A DNA stretch of 64,000 nt from Cylicocyclus nassatus (lineage: Eukaryota; Nematoda; Chromadorea; Rhabditida; Strongylidae): NCBI GenBank assembly GCA_958299035.1, contig CATQJL010000223.1, positions 12,944,293 through 13,008,292 on the forward strand, given 5' to 3'. Shown here piece after piece: positions 31,741-44,974 of the stretch. Position 1 is the first letter of the stretch. Every line of letters starts with the position of its first letter. The position numbers and the translations under genes were made by a program. A model generated the notes under the pieces. The model ran no database searches. It saw only the letters and a program-made list of their open reading frames with translations, and was not told the origin of the DNA.

Positions 31741-33528
31741 TGCAGGTTCTACGCAAAATCCTCCTGACCATACTAGCAAGCCCCAAAAGCATTCTTGGAA
31801 TGAATCTGACCCCTTCAACAGTGCCCCCAAATGGAAAAGATGAAGAAATTGTATGGCACAAGAAATTAAACGCCGTCCACTTCCAAAGTACCTCTATCTA
31901 CAGCGAAACAGAGCCAAGCACGGCCTATAACAAAGTTCGTAACTATGTCTGTTCTTCAGTTTACAAACCAGGAAACTGAGCTATGTGAGCAGGTGCGATA
32001 AGCCAAATTGGAGCACAAAAGCCAGTTCCAATTAAAAAAAACACCTGATTAGAAAAGACTGTGGCTCAAGTAGCATTAAGCATTTAGAGAACTGCAGAGA
32101 AGCTGAAATCGCTAAGGACAGCATCCACCAAAGACTTCGACTTCCGTGTTTTTGTTATTCGGGGGCCTTTAAGTAGCCCTGATCCTAGATATGAAGTGCG
32201 AAATGTGCAAAATCCCCAAGAAAACCCAATTTGGGGAACCCGAAAGTCTCTCGTGAAGGCACAGATAACTTCCAGTAACTGAGTGGGCGGAGTTTGATAG
32301 AGTGGGCGTGGCTTGATAGCACTTTCGCTTGTTTCAGGTCTATATTTTCATTCAGAGACCAAATTAGAGGACCGGACCAAAGCACATGCCCTACTCCCAC
32401 GGTCTTATCGCAGACTAGGTACTAATCGGGGAAGCAGAGTTTTTGCCTGGTTGCTTCCTTTAGAAGAATTGCGTTAGATGAGCAGCTGTAGGATTGACAT
32501 GTATGGTGTTCCCCGTTTGCAAAGGAGCTAATCGACTATCGAAGAAGAGTTTAGAAACTGCACGTACGTAAGTCGACCATGTAATCGCAGGACTGATACG
32601 ATTACAGTCATTACTATCAATTACAATCATGTTTAGAACAAATCCGATCAGAGCTTTTTACCGTACTCCTACACTATTCCTACAGTGTGCCACCAGCAGC
32701 AAATCAACGTGAATATTGTTATCAACACATTGAGTAATCATCAAACCAAAACCTGGAGATAGCGGTGAAAACGAATGCCTACCGTAGCTCTACAGTAACC
32801 AGACGGAGTGCACTTCTACACACCAGATTTACTGTGTTTCTTGTCCTACAAAGATGAGGGCCAGGTTATTCTGCAGAACTCATTTTTGTTTTTCTTACAA
32901 AAAAAAAACTGGGAGCTCGTTGGTCTCAATAGTAGAAGACGTCATCTGATAAAGCCAAAAACGTTTCTACCTGTCGATTAGACTGTAGACTGTTTAGATG
33001 ATGCAAACGTGAAACGATGGTATCCAAAATAAGTTGTTGTCTCCTTTATGTGGAGAATATAAAAAGAACATTGTGAAAGTGCAATATAACGCGAAAACAT
33101 GCGAATAGGCATTTGTTCAGGGATAATGAAGTTTCTAGTTCCTAGAATTGTTTTAGACAAGAATGTTGAAAAGCTTGTATTTTTAACTTAAGTTTATCAT
33201 GGATTTATTTGTTAATTATTGAAACGTGTTCATAGAAGCATGTATTTGGAAAAGTAGGGGGGTTTTTTTTACTTTATCTGGAATCTCTCTCCAATAATTT
33301 CTCACTACCATTTAATTTTTGAACAGCTCACATTTTTGAACATTTTCTTGATGATGATTTACAATTTTAGCAATGTTGGCGCGTTTGCATCGCTTTATAG
33401 AGGTTTTGTTTCACTTTTCAAATTTCAAAGTGACTACGTCGAAAAAGCTCTTCATGAGCTTTTCAATGATGAACAACAAGCCCATACTGTGAAAATTGAT
33501 TTGACTGCAAACGGACTTATCTACAAGA

Positions 33529-33951
33529 TCTCAAAGGCAGTGTCGCGGCAGATTTTGCATTTCCATCTTTTTGCATGTTTTGGGCCTTTTCCGCCAGACC
33601 CCGAATTTGAGCCTTGAAACGGGCGAAAAGACGTTTTTCGGGGCGTCTACCTAATTTCTAAAACGTGGCTCGGACGAGAATTTCAGTGGAAAGTCGGGAG
33701 GCCCTGGCACGAAGACCCTGCTGCCTGTAATTTTTGCTTTGGATAGCATGCACACACGGGAGAGCGGTCGTGAGGTCCCGCGCCGAACAGTAATCGAGTC
33801 GTCAGAGCGCGCACTGGTTCAAGGGCTATTTCCCCGGCCCAGAGGGAACATCAACCAGCCGCACTGCGCCTGGAGGTTAGTGGGATGACCAGGAACCCCA
33901 TCATAGCAATATCCCCCAGAACTCGATTCTGCCGGGACACTGCCTTTGAGG
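33529..33951. repeat. TIR element (~420 bp), ends CTCAAAGGCAGTGTC
   Basis: About 27 bp terminal inverted repeats: CTCAAAGGCAGTGTCGCGGC at the left and its near-complement ending at 33951. The interior is GC-richer than its surroundings. No transposase. Confidence 0.6.
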
Positions 33952-36031
33952 CAATATCTGAGCTAAATTGTTGAGTGCTTTAATACATATGGAGGCATCT
34001 ACGCACAGGAATGAATGAAAAATGAGGGCATATCATCAACCGGCAACGAAAACAGCATATTATGAACATTTATACGATGACTCCCAGCTCAAAATGAACA
34101 GCATAGTCATGAGACATTTCTAAACAATAGCTATGACATGACTTCTCTTTCACGGCCAAAATGGCACACTGGCTCGAGACATTTGGATGAATTTCTTGGA
34201 AAAACAAACTTGTCATAGGTAAGAAAATCACAAATTGTTATAGCGATTATTTCATATTCGCGAAAAATTATGCTAGCGCTTGGCTTCTTTTAGTACTGAA
34301 ATTTAAAATAAAATCTTAATCCTCTTTTCCCTCAAATTTCGCGAAGGCAGTATATCTTGCCTAAAAACGCAAGAAGATTGAAGGATTTGGAAAAAGGGAA
34401 TGGGCAGAGGAGGTGGGACGGAATAGGAGGGGGTGGACTGTAATAAATCAAAATAAAATATTGGGTTTCTTTGCCGAATGGAAGAAATCGCTCACTAAGA
34501 TTACAAAAGGTGCAATTCTGATCTTACTCAGACAATTCACCGGAACTTTCGCAGGACAAGCAAAATCAGCAGCGGTTCCGCAGCACCTTAACCATTGAGA
34601 AACTGTATAAGACTGTATAAAATGTATACATACCCCACAAAAAAATATTTTTCCAAAGACGAAAATTTCTTTGGTAGAAAAGTGGGAACGCAGCGATTCG
34701 CAACAAATGCAATCCAATCTGATAATCTGCTTGTCGCCTTTCTCATAAATATTTGTGCAAATTATTTGCTCAATGACTAAGTTGAATTTATAGAACAATA
34801 AAGTTCCGGTTGAGCAAACATGCTGGCTGCAAGCGTTCCCAAGCATAAAACATGACAAAGAGATAAAAAGCAGAGAATACAGCAAGGGTTAAAGAGCATT
34901 CGGAACAGCCGAGGAGGTCTTACGGTAGGGTGTGGAGACGAGGAAGATGGAGCTAGATATTATGCGCTTTTTTGTTAGAATAAATAAAATATGGGAGTTA
35001 CTACAGCAGGCTCTTTATCAGAATAATTCGAAATCCAAGCAACTGCGCGACTCAGAATTTTTTAATCATACTAAAAAAGGAAAAGTCTTGTTGCTGTTAA
35101 TCTTTTCATGTGTTTCGTCAAAAAAAAAGTCTTGCATTTGAAGTGAAGTCTAGAACTAATTTAAAAAATTGTTTAATATAAATTATTTTGCTAAATTTTT
35201 GCTGCGAACTTTTTGCAGAATCGTGCATTACAATGACCGAAATTTATAATAATGCAAGCGATTACAGCTTTGTTGTTCATATACGTATGAGCAATGACAT
35301 TTGAGCATTTTGACTCAAGGTCAGGGATGACTCAATTTGGAAATTTCAAAATTCAGAGAACTAACACCAATAAATCCAAGTGCGGTATAATTACGAGCCA
35401 GAAATTTAGAAAACTCATAGTCCAAAATATGGAACAATTTCTAAATGTCTAATCTCGAATTAAAGCTTATGAATTCTACTTCTTTTTTTGGTTGTGATAC
35501 TTGCGATACTTTCTAGAGTACTTGAGATTAGCCAAAAAACAATATTCTTATATGGAATCATGATTCAGTGTCAATCTAAGAGAAGTGGAAACGAGTTTTG
35601 AAAACAAAAATATTTCTGTGGTGTTCAAATTCTATTAGTGTTCATAAGTATACTAAAACCTTTTTATCATCACTGTCTCCTAGCATACGAAAAAAATTCA
35701 AAGTGTTAAATGTATAGACCAACTTCAGTGAATCCCGCAGCTTTTCCACTCAAAATTTTTTCTGTCCCTTTCTTCTATTCATGTAATCAGCTAGAGAAAA
35801 GTTTTACAATAAATGTACAACGGCATTAAGTAGTTTTCAGAGCTGAAAATTGAAAGTAAACCATGGCTAAAAAATGCCGGCATAACTCTTAGATTAACAT
35901 GAGATTTATAAGTTTGAACCCGCTGATTCCAGAAATTTTATCGCTCCCATGTTTGAAAATTGCTGAACTAACATGAAAAACGATAAAAAGCTAATCATAC
36001 GAGTTCGTCCTGCACTGAAAAGAAGTTTGAA

Positions 36032-37828
36032 GCATAGGTGCGATAGGGGGAGTCGGGCCCTCTCCAGGTGAAGGGGGTCTCTGTTACTCCCTTCCTTGTA
36101 ACGTGAAGGGGGTAAGTGAGCCCTGAAAGCAAAATGCCTCAACAGGTTACACACCATTCGAAAGCTGAGGTCATATAGAATCGACATAGACCGTCGGCTT
36201 TTTTCTAGGTCTTTTGTGCCGCGAGAAATGAGGGATTTTATGTACTTCATATATCAACTAATTCTTTGTCCTCACTTTCTGCTCTCCAAACGAATGCTAC
36301 GAGAAAATCGACGGTCTATTTGTTAATGAAGACTTGCTCTGTAATGCAGATAGATAACCAGCAGTGATTAGGTCTTCGTTTGGCAGAAATCTGCTGTTAA
36401 AAATGAACATGATTTCAGATAAAATGCAGTGTATCTCTCGGTAAAGGGCGACTAGAAGGAATTCGACGGTCTACGTCCGACATCCCCTTTTCCTGAGCTC
36501 TCGAATGGTATATAGAATGCTGAGCGAAAAAACTTGCCAATTTTTGAAAATGGTGTGGAAGTATTTACTATTAGCTTGCTCCACCCAGCTCCCTCAATGT
36601 ATTGGCTTTTATCGGTCACCAGAGCAAGTGCTTTTTAGAGCCGGGAAGCAAAAAAGCCCTAACATGCTTTACATCGTTCGAAAGCTGAGATCATGGAGAA
36701 TCGACATAGGCCGTTTCTTTTTTCATAGCTTCTCTGTAGAGCGAGATACGAGCGTTTTTATACGCCTGCTCACCAGCTAATTTTGTGTAATTAATTTGTA
36801 ATTTATTTTTGAAAGAAAGAACAAAGATTAAAAAAGAGACGGTCTACGTTTACTGACAAGATCTTGATCTGTGATGCTGTTAGAAAATCAGGCACCTTTA
36901 TCCATTCTTCACGCAGAAATTTCTCGACAAAAACACACATGTTTTTGGCTAAAATCCCATGTAACTCTAAGTAGAGGCGAGCTAGAGAAAAAGAGACGGT
37001 CTACGTCGAATCCTTTTCTTGTGGGCTTTCTAATGGTGTACAGGTTGTCGGGTGAAAAAAATTGTGGTTTCTCAAAAATGAGGTGGAGATATTCAATAGT
37101 AACTTGCTCCACCCCGCTCCGGCTTTCTATGGGTTGCTGGAGCAAGACTTTTTTGGACTGGGAAAGCTCTGTGCACCAACATCTTATATACCATTCGATA
37201 GTTAAGAACACGAGGAATCGACGTAGACCGTCTCTTTTTTCCTAGCTTCTCTGTGAAGCGAGATACGAGCAGTTTTATCTAGCCACAATATTAGCCAATT
37301 TTGGATAATTATATTCTCAAACCAAGAAGGTCTTTTTCGAACTTTTATATATGAATCTAAAGCATGAAAAACGAGTAATCTAACTGTTGTTTTGTTTTTA
37401 TTATTCTCTCTAGTGAAAAGAGATACGGTATGATTTCTTGTCAGTAAACATGCATCCATCGCTAGTCGGTTCAGATTTTTCTACTCTTGCTCAACTCTTT
37501 TTTGCAAAGTATGTATTCATTGATACAATGTTAATTATTCAAAAAATCAGCATCGTTTTACTTTTTGATTACGTTTCGTTATCAACGCCCTTTGAGCGCG
37601 CAGAAGGTCTCAAGCATGCGTTTTTAACGAAACGTTGTTGATTCGATACTCTCTTGCAGTCTTATTGTCTGAGAAGAAGAGCAGCTGGCGTTTTTTTTCT
37701 AAACAAAAAGTTCCGTTGTAATAGCTGTTTGCCTTGATTAGTCTCAACCTCAGGTGAAAAGGGTCAGCCAGATGCCGGCCCTAAAGTGAAGGGGGTCAGA
37801 GAAATTTCTCCACCTATCGCATCTATGG
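36032..37828. repeat. 1.8 kb element with inverted ends and tandem ~0.5 kb units
   Basis: The ends mirror each other (AGGTGCGATAGGGGGAG at left, CTCCACCTATCGCATC at right). The inside has two tandem copies of a ~510-535 bp unit recognised by GACGGTCTACGT, TTGCTCCACCC.GCTCC and CTTCTCTGT.AGCGAGATACG. A diverged single copy is at 58230. Short frames within the units are not conserved between copies. Confidence 0.6.
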
Positions 37829-38106
37829 TTTGAAGGGCTTTGATAACCGAACGAGACGAAATCGGCACTTATCACAGAAATGACTCAGCAATTTTTCTAT
37901 TGCGGCCTTATCTTATCAGCATAAGACGAGCGCATTTACATGCAAAGATGGAAGGCTCTAAAATTTTGAGCTTTGTTGTTAGCACAGATAAATCTTGTCA
38001 CTATACTTAAAAAACTGTATTCTGTTTGATCAATGATCGAACAAGTGAAAAAACTAATTTCAAACATGGAAGATTGATGCGCCAGTTTTTCTAGCTTCAG
38101 TCAAAA

Positions 38107-38595
38107 CAGACAGTTTCTAACAAGGGAAGGATACTTGGTCGAAGTGGCGTTTATATAGGGAATGTATACTGTCTTATAGAGCATGAAACGCTGATTCCGA
38201 ATCTGCTTTCGGTATCTGCAAAGCGCTTTCGGAATGGGAGTTATGGAAATTTTTTGACGCAAAAATCCGACGCAACTGCAATAAAATTTTCTAGAACTGT
38301 AGTCTGTGAGCTTGGAGAGGATCATGATAACTACTAGGGCGCTTCTTGCAGTTAATACCTTCATTTTATTGAGTTTGAGCTAGTTGTTGCTCCATTCAAA
38401 CACCGGAAAGACCTTAATACTCTTTTTTACCTTTCCAATACCTTGAAATTTTGCCTCAAAAAATTCGCGCAACTCCCATTCCAAAAGCGCTTTGCAGATA
38501 TCGAAAGCAGATTCAGAATCAGCGTTCCATGCTCTATAAGACAGTACACATTTCCTATAGAAACGCCACTTCCATGTATCCTTCCCTTGTAAGGC
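38107..38595. repeat. Palindromic family M3, copy 1
   Basis: Arms of about 170 bp: TTCTAACAAGGGAAGGATAC…AATGGGAGTTATG, mirrored from 38470 to 38595. Related palindromes occur at 55925 and 56680. Confidence 0.65.
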
Positions 38596-41500
38596 TCAAA
38601 GGCAATTCAAACTTCAGATTGTGAATTTCTTACGCTTAGCTGTGTTTCTAATGAATTCACGTACTAGACAATGTACAGTCCTGTGTAATTCAGTGACCAT
38701 TTTCTGTAATTGCACTAGTTTTGAAATACGTTGAGACCTGCAGTACAGCACCGTATAAGATCAGTATTTACTATCAGAATTATAGAAATAACCTAAGGAA
38801 GAAAACATGAAAACGAAGTAGAAAAACAAAAACTGTACAGTGTCAGGTTGATCCATGAACCCATAAAAATTGCGGACAATTTGTTTCGAACATCGACGAG
38901 TCATTGTAACTTAGGTAGAGTCCAGGCAAATCTGGGCATATGGGTTTTTTTTGCGTGGAAACTGATGAGGAGGTTCTAGCTAAGGCACTGCTCGTATCGC
39001 TGCACAAATGATTCATTCACGGCTGAGAAATCCATACCCAAACGCTTCGAAGCTGCTACGTGACCGTAACACTTAAGATGGGTCCCAGAGCGAACTTAGT
39101 GTTAAACTAACTCAAAAAGACCTCGGTCATTTTAACACTAAATTCGCGCTGGGACCCATTTTAAGTGTTACGGTCACGGCGCAGCCGCGAAGTGTTTGGA
39201 TATGGATTCCTCAGTCGTGAATGAACAATATGCGCTCCCGCTTGGGCAACGCCTTAGTTAGGACCACCTCATCAATTTCCAGGCGAAAAAGCTGCGCCCT
39301 ACTTTGCCTGGACGCTACTTTCGAGATGTGAGACCGCACACAACGCGCGAAGACCGACGGTCCCTTTACCATTAACTGCTCAGTAGAACCTTCTATAGCG
39401 TAACAAACCGCAAAATTGTGTACTATTAACTAGTACTAATATATATCCAATCAAAACCAAAAGGAGCAGGGAATCAAATTGAAATTGCTAAAATAGGCAG
39501 CTCCTAATCTAACAAGTGCGTCAAGTAGCGCACATTGTGTGCAACATGCATAAAATTACAAATGACTCAAGGATATGTTTGGAGAACCTTTGAACTTGAC
39601 TAAAATATTATCTGTAACATGTTGCAAATTTATGTTTTGCTGTGCGTATCGGTAATTTTACTAAAGACAAAGCAAAATGTCTAGCAAAAAAAATCGAAGG
39701 CCATGATTGGTAGATAACTCTGATTGAACAGAGTAGATCAAAAACCACATGTAAACTGAAATTGATTTTGAGTCTTTCCAGCAATTTTCTAAGGTCGATG
39801 AGGTATCATTCGATAGAACTAAGCAAAATCTACAAAGTGAATACCAAGAATCTACCTAAACATTTATCCTAAGTGAAGTTTGATGCCAAAATCTGTGAGT
39901 ATTTGGCCCGCCTAAAAATTGAATCTTCTTCCGAAGAAGGCCTACAAATCCTACAAGTCTCCCAAGTCTCATCACATAGTAGACACATAGATGTGTTGAT
40001 TTGTGCACTTGCTTTAAATTTCTCTCGCTTAGAATTTGAGAAAAAAACGAATATCGAAAATCGGCAAACTCCGCCTCCCACCCCGCCCCTTTCCTCCAAT
40101 TCAAATATTGTGAACCACAAAGCATCGAAAGCATGACTGTGAAATTTAAGTCTGGTAACGAAGTGATTCTTGAGAAAAGTTACTTTCATGTAGTTTTGAA
40201 AACCCATAGTCTAAGGGCCATTATTTTTGCATAAGCCTAGTAATAATCAGAATTCTGAAAAAAAATATTATTGTTTCCCTTTACCAGCATTTGTGTATTT
40301 ACATGGCATGCCAACAGTAGTTTTGTTTTAGCCTCTTTTAGAAAAGTATATGATTTCACAAGTATACGGAGCAGACGCATTTGAAAAAAAAAACTAATAG
40401 TATTAAGCACATCAATTTACCACGCATTTTTTGGTGTGCAATTACACACAATGAGCTACTGAAATGAGGAAGAACGCTGTAGCTAAGAACCAATCCTAAT
40501 CCGCAGTTTTTTTCCATCAAAATGAATCCTGTTTTCCCACATTCTACGTTGAATTTGTACTTTCTAGGCTTTGAATAATTAGTAACATCTAAGTGCTGAG
40601 ATCCACTTTGCACGTTGAATTGACACCAAACCACACAATCTCCCACCACCCTCGCTCTGGAGACCAAAAAATGCTTCTTACGAAAAGTGCAGGCGTACTA
40701 GCAAAAGCGTCGTGCACGGATTTTAGTCAGGAAGGTCACTGCCGTAAAACCGTATAAATGGAGTGCGACCGCGAAATAATTTTATTTCTGAAAGGTGTGA
40801 TTATGGTGAAAAAAATGGAAAAAACGGAAATTATGAGAAATTCCTCGAAAAATGAAATTAGACATGGACTTGCTTTCTAATAACTATAGAAATCTTGCTT
40901 GTACATGAGAAAGCTACCAATACTCAGAAATTTATGAGGGAAACGCAAAGCCTCTGAAATACACTTAGTAATATTAGAAAAGAAGCGCGGCCATGACTGA
41001 GTCTTGCTGCTTTTTGCCAAGACTTTGGCCAAGAAAAAGACTCATTTTTTTTCGCGGTCGAAAGCGCTGGGGGGGGGGGGGAGCATCACTTTGAGCATGA
41101 AATTCAGATCACGCTTTTTGTAGCATTTCTGAAATCGATTCTCATTTTTTTTACCAGTAGAAAACAGTCTAGACTGCACAATTTTTACTCCATTCTAAGC
41201 ATTCTCAAAAAAACTATTCCCAGCACTCTGCCCTCTCCCTCCCTTCCAGAAATAAAATATTTATTGATGCTGTCTATTGAGCACTACTATTCGAACAAAG
41301 AAAGAGAAACGAAGAGTACCAGTCAAGACCTCTTACTTAAAAGGAAGTACCAAAGAAGAATGAAGAAAGAAACTAATAAAATTTTAATTATTTCGCTTTT
41401 GTTGAATGTAGAAAAATTACATATTGGCTTTTGAAACCAAGAAGTACATTTTATGAATCAGAAGCAATCGTTGCCAGCACAAATAGCAATCGAATATTTC

Positions 41501-43629
41501 TACGGCAACCATTGACAAATTGTCAACTGGGGCAGCGGGACAAGTAAAGCATTCCATTTTGTGCAAGCTTAGAGTGAAATAGCTAATTATGGTAAAAGAT
41601 ATACTATCTTGAGATCATGAAACGAATACTTGCGAACCATTGAGATTATAATATGAAGTCTAAGGGTCAGAAAAAAGCTGCTGCAATGTTCGATGGTGAT
41701 GTCATTGCGGAAAAGCACACAGATCATTTAACAGAAGGTTGAGATAAGATTGATGTGAGTTGCCCCCCCCCCCCTCCAGGCCGCCCGGACGGAAAATTTG
41801 CCTCAAGAAGAAAAAATTTGAGGATCAACTACTACTAGATTATACACGACTGATTCGAATACAATAAAGCGTTACTTTGATTTTAGAATTTATCGTCGAA
41901 AGCATTCGCTAGCCCTATTTTCACAAATTTATTTATAAAAAATGTTACTTAAAGACAATAATTTCTCTTTTTGAATAACGGAACAAATTGGTCTTAAACT
42001 TCGTCCATTTGGTCCGGATTTATCTTTTCTGAAGAAAGTTGACCATGGAAAAGCCTTTTTTAGAGTATAATTCTGTCAAGCTATTATCCATATTCAGTCT
42101 CGAATCCATAAGATACTTTGCTCAGATTAGATAATTACAAAGTAAAAGAAGGTTTTCGAGTGAACTGAGAGTTAAAATCGAAATGCTATAGTTGCAAAGC
42201 AAAAGGTCAACAGCTCTTGATGAGCTTTTTTGGGAGGGTAGCACCAGTCACGTTTTCATTTCTTTGGTCTCAAAATCTTTCACGACGAGCTATGCTAAAA
42301 GTCATATTGAAGCATTTCAAATTACCTCCTTTTTATTGAGGCGTAGGTTACACTTCCAGCGTTATTTCTATACTCCTTTGTCAAAATTGTCACTTAAAAC
42401 TTATTTGGAACTTTGCTTGATTTTGCAAATTGTTGGGGAAACAGAGGAACAAATTTTGAACGCCATGAGTTTTGGTGTCTTTGGTTTACGGAATCCAACT
42501 TTGGCACTTTTAAACAATATTGAATAAAATCGAGGTTTACAAAGTGTGCGACGTTTGTTCATAGAAGCCGTTAGTTTTAATTTTAATTTGTTGGTAAAGA
42601 TTTATAAAAAATTACAGGAATGAAATTTGTATACGCAAGAGCTGTAAATGATCACATAGAGTGAAATTCCACATGCTATTAGAAATGTAATCCTCCAGAG
42701 CTTTCGAAATGTAACAAAATATAAGGATGTGTAAATAAAAGTAATGGAACTATAGAACTATAAAAGTGTGTATGTAGTAGCTACAAATTAAAAGTAACTA
42801 CAAAAACGCTCAAGAAATGGACTTGGAGCAGAGCCAAAATCGTGGTGCTAGAATTCATTCAAAAGAATGCGCTTGCAAGCAGTGGTGGTCAAGATGCTTG
42901 CGGGACTACTGGTCTCTTTTACCATGTCAAGCTGAGGACTACTGATCCTAGTCCATGTGTCCACACATCTTACTCACCAAATCAAAATATCAAAAATTGA
43001 CATGCAGGCTTTGTTGAAAATCTCGCCATGCTCAGCAGATCTCTTGATAACCAGTTTTACTGCCCGCCTTTGGTAGGTGTGTCCAAAGTTCGCTGACATT
43101 TTTCTTCTGAAAAAAATCGTAACTTCTGTCATGTTATGAAATCCCTTTAAAGTGCTTTTTTTTAGCAGAAGTCAGCTTTACAGTAGTACCTTTGATTTCA
43201 ACTAATATAAGTGCAAAAAATCAAACTTCTAGACTTTACTGAAATTTATGTTCATGGTTCGACAGAATTGTGTATCCACTCTTACTTAGGTCTCAGGAGT
43301 TTTTGGTGACCCTGCTTAAAATTACATTTGCAGGTATTTTTCTTTGATTGCTTTTGACTTTCGTATTTTCTCGTACTGATTTAAGGGGCAAAAGTACTAC
43401 AATGCTCGTAATATTTGCTCTTCACCCAAAGTCTCAAGTATTTTTTGTAGACCTCCAAAAATTGGTGAGCATTTTCTCCGCATGCAAGTCTCGCTTCTGT
43501 AAAAGGCACTGCTGTAAGGTCCAGAATCCTAAGGGGGGGGGGGTGCCAAAAAATTATCACACAACTTTGAAAAATTAGGACCTAACTTAGGACATTCAAA
43601 TGAGCATGGTCGAGTCATTTACGTTAAAA
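38596..43629. other. Gene-poor stretch
   Basis: Apart from the fold-back at 38920 and G/C runs near 41069, 41763 and 43533, I see no gene. The longest frames (39869-40207, 40356-40667, 42192-42527) lack recognisable domains and flanking splice structure. Confidence 0.4.
38920..39313. repeat. Fold-back MITE, family M2 copy 2
   Basis: Ends GTCCAGGCAAA / TTTGCCTGGAC, arms about 180 bp, centre near 39115 (CACTTAAGATGGGTCCCAG mirrored). Same family as 8810-9215. Confidence 0.7.
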
Positions 43630-43704
43630 CATCTCATCTCAGAAAGCCACAGATAATAAGTATCGTTCCATATGTTAGGGGCCGTGCCTTTCTGAGATGA
43701 GATG
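43630..43704. repeat. 17 bp perfect inverted repeat
   Basis: CATCTCATCTCAGAAAG (43630-43646) and its exact inverse at 43688-43704, separated by 41 bp. It could be a tiny fold-back or a relic. Confidence 0.6.
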
Positions 43705-43783
43705 CATAACATACATCTTCGTTTCTGCTAATCTTTTCTCTAAAAGGAAGTTATTAAGGATTTTTACGTCGATGGTCGCCGAA

Positions 43784-43857
43784 GTTGATTAAGGCAATGC
43801 AAAACTGAAAAACACAAAAGGTTGATTAAGGCAATGCAAAACTGAAAAACCCAAAAG
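43784..43857. repeat. Tandem duplication of a 37 bp unit
   Basis: Two copies, GTTGATTAAGGCAATGC…, differing at one position (ACACAAAAG versus ACCCAAAAG). Confidence 0.85.
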
Positions 43858-43860
43858 GAC

Positions 43861-43925
43861 TAGAATCTAAGCTTGCATTAACCTATGAGGCTATCGCATT
43901 AGTCACTACACCACATTATAGCGGC
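43861..43925 (-). repeat. tRNA-like stretch, possible SINE head
   Basis: The minus strand reads GTGGTGTAGTGACTAATGC followed by AGCCTCATAGG, then GCTTAGATTCTAG. This resembles the A box, a CAT anticodon arm and a weak B box of a tRNA-Met-derived SINE. It does not fold as a functional tRNA by eye. Confidence 0.3.
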
Positions 43926-44974
43926 GGTTTTGGCATTCCGACCGTATTTCTTCGGCGCGAAAATACTTCATAACTTTTTCAGACAAAAGACTAGTGAAAT
44001 CAAAAGTCAGAGCCGGAATTAGCGCTCCAGTACGAGTGTAATGGTATACATCTGATCACAAATGGTCACGGACACCAAGTACTGCTCCCTTCTTAACATT
44101 AGGGCTTGCAGACTAAGTATGCTTACTCTCATCAACAAGAACATTTAACAAAGTTAAGACAAAAATATTTTAATTTTATTACAGTCATCAAGAAAGAAGA
44201 AGCACGGAAAAACTCACAGAAATTCATTGAAGATGTTGATGATTATATTGCGAACAAAATACCATTCATGGGCGAACCACATTACTCTAGGCATCTGTCT
44301 CCTATTTTCACAGTCAAGTCAATCTATCGCGGAAAGGTCCTCAAATAAACGGGCAGTAATGAGTCACGTCAAAAAAATATACAGAATTGAAATGAGTCAT
44401 TTGCAATAACATGCTTACTACAACATTAATGCGAAAGTAAATTCCATTTACATTACGCAAGAAATGAGCAAATGTTTTGACTGCAGAATTTAAAGGAGGA
44501 AAATGTCAGCCAAATCGCTGCATTCTTAAAAGTTCAGTCAAAGGCGAGATAGCGTTTTGTTTTTCCAGCCTTGGATTGAAAAAATCTTTCATTATCCGGC
44601 TGTATAAGGTAATTTGGTATAACTTTTAGAAGAGTAAGTGCTGCAAAAGGAAGTCGTCAAATACAATGTAAATAAAGGAAAAAATTTAAACATTGCTGGT
44701 ACTGACGATTTAAATACTTCGAACAGGCAGATGATGCCTTCCAAATAATAAAAGTTCGAAAATTGAAAAAATTGATGCAAAAGTTGACGTATTCAGAGCA
44801 AAACGAAAATAAGTGGATGACGTTCGAATATATAACATTCTTCCTCTTCTTGAGATCCACAGAAACGCGTTCCATAACAAATTGAAACAGTTTGGGATCC
44901 AATCTAACGTCTACCACATAAAAAGTCTATCCAATTGTCCAGTTTTTGATCAATAAAATCAATAAAATAAGATC

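Larger units (their letters stand above)
28700..36031. other. Gene-poor stretch with small inverted repeats
   Basis: No convincing gene. It holds G/C homopolymers, a 140 bp inverted repeat (30077-30217), the dispersed repeat at 31618 and a TIR element at 33529. A short exon-like open stretch on the minus strand (34530-34608, with SQWLRCCGTAADFACP after a tacag acceptor) could belong to a small Cys-rich secreted protein. I could not join it to other exons. Confidence 0.4.

Noticed and set aside
34448..34885. 145-codon minus-strand frame with signal-like start and Cys-rich end
   Set aside because: It crosses a likely acceptor at about 34609, and the two halves do not belong to one reading frame with confidence; only a possible small exon is mentioned.
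42192..42527. 111-codon plus-strand frame
   Set aside because: No recognisable domain, no splice context or promoter-like signals; AT-rich chance frame is likely.
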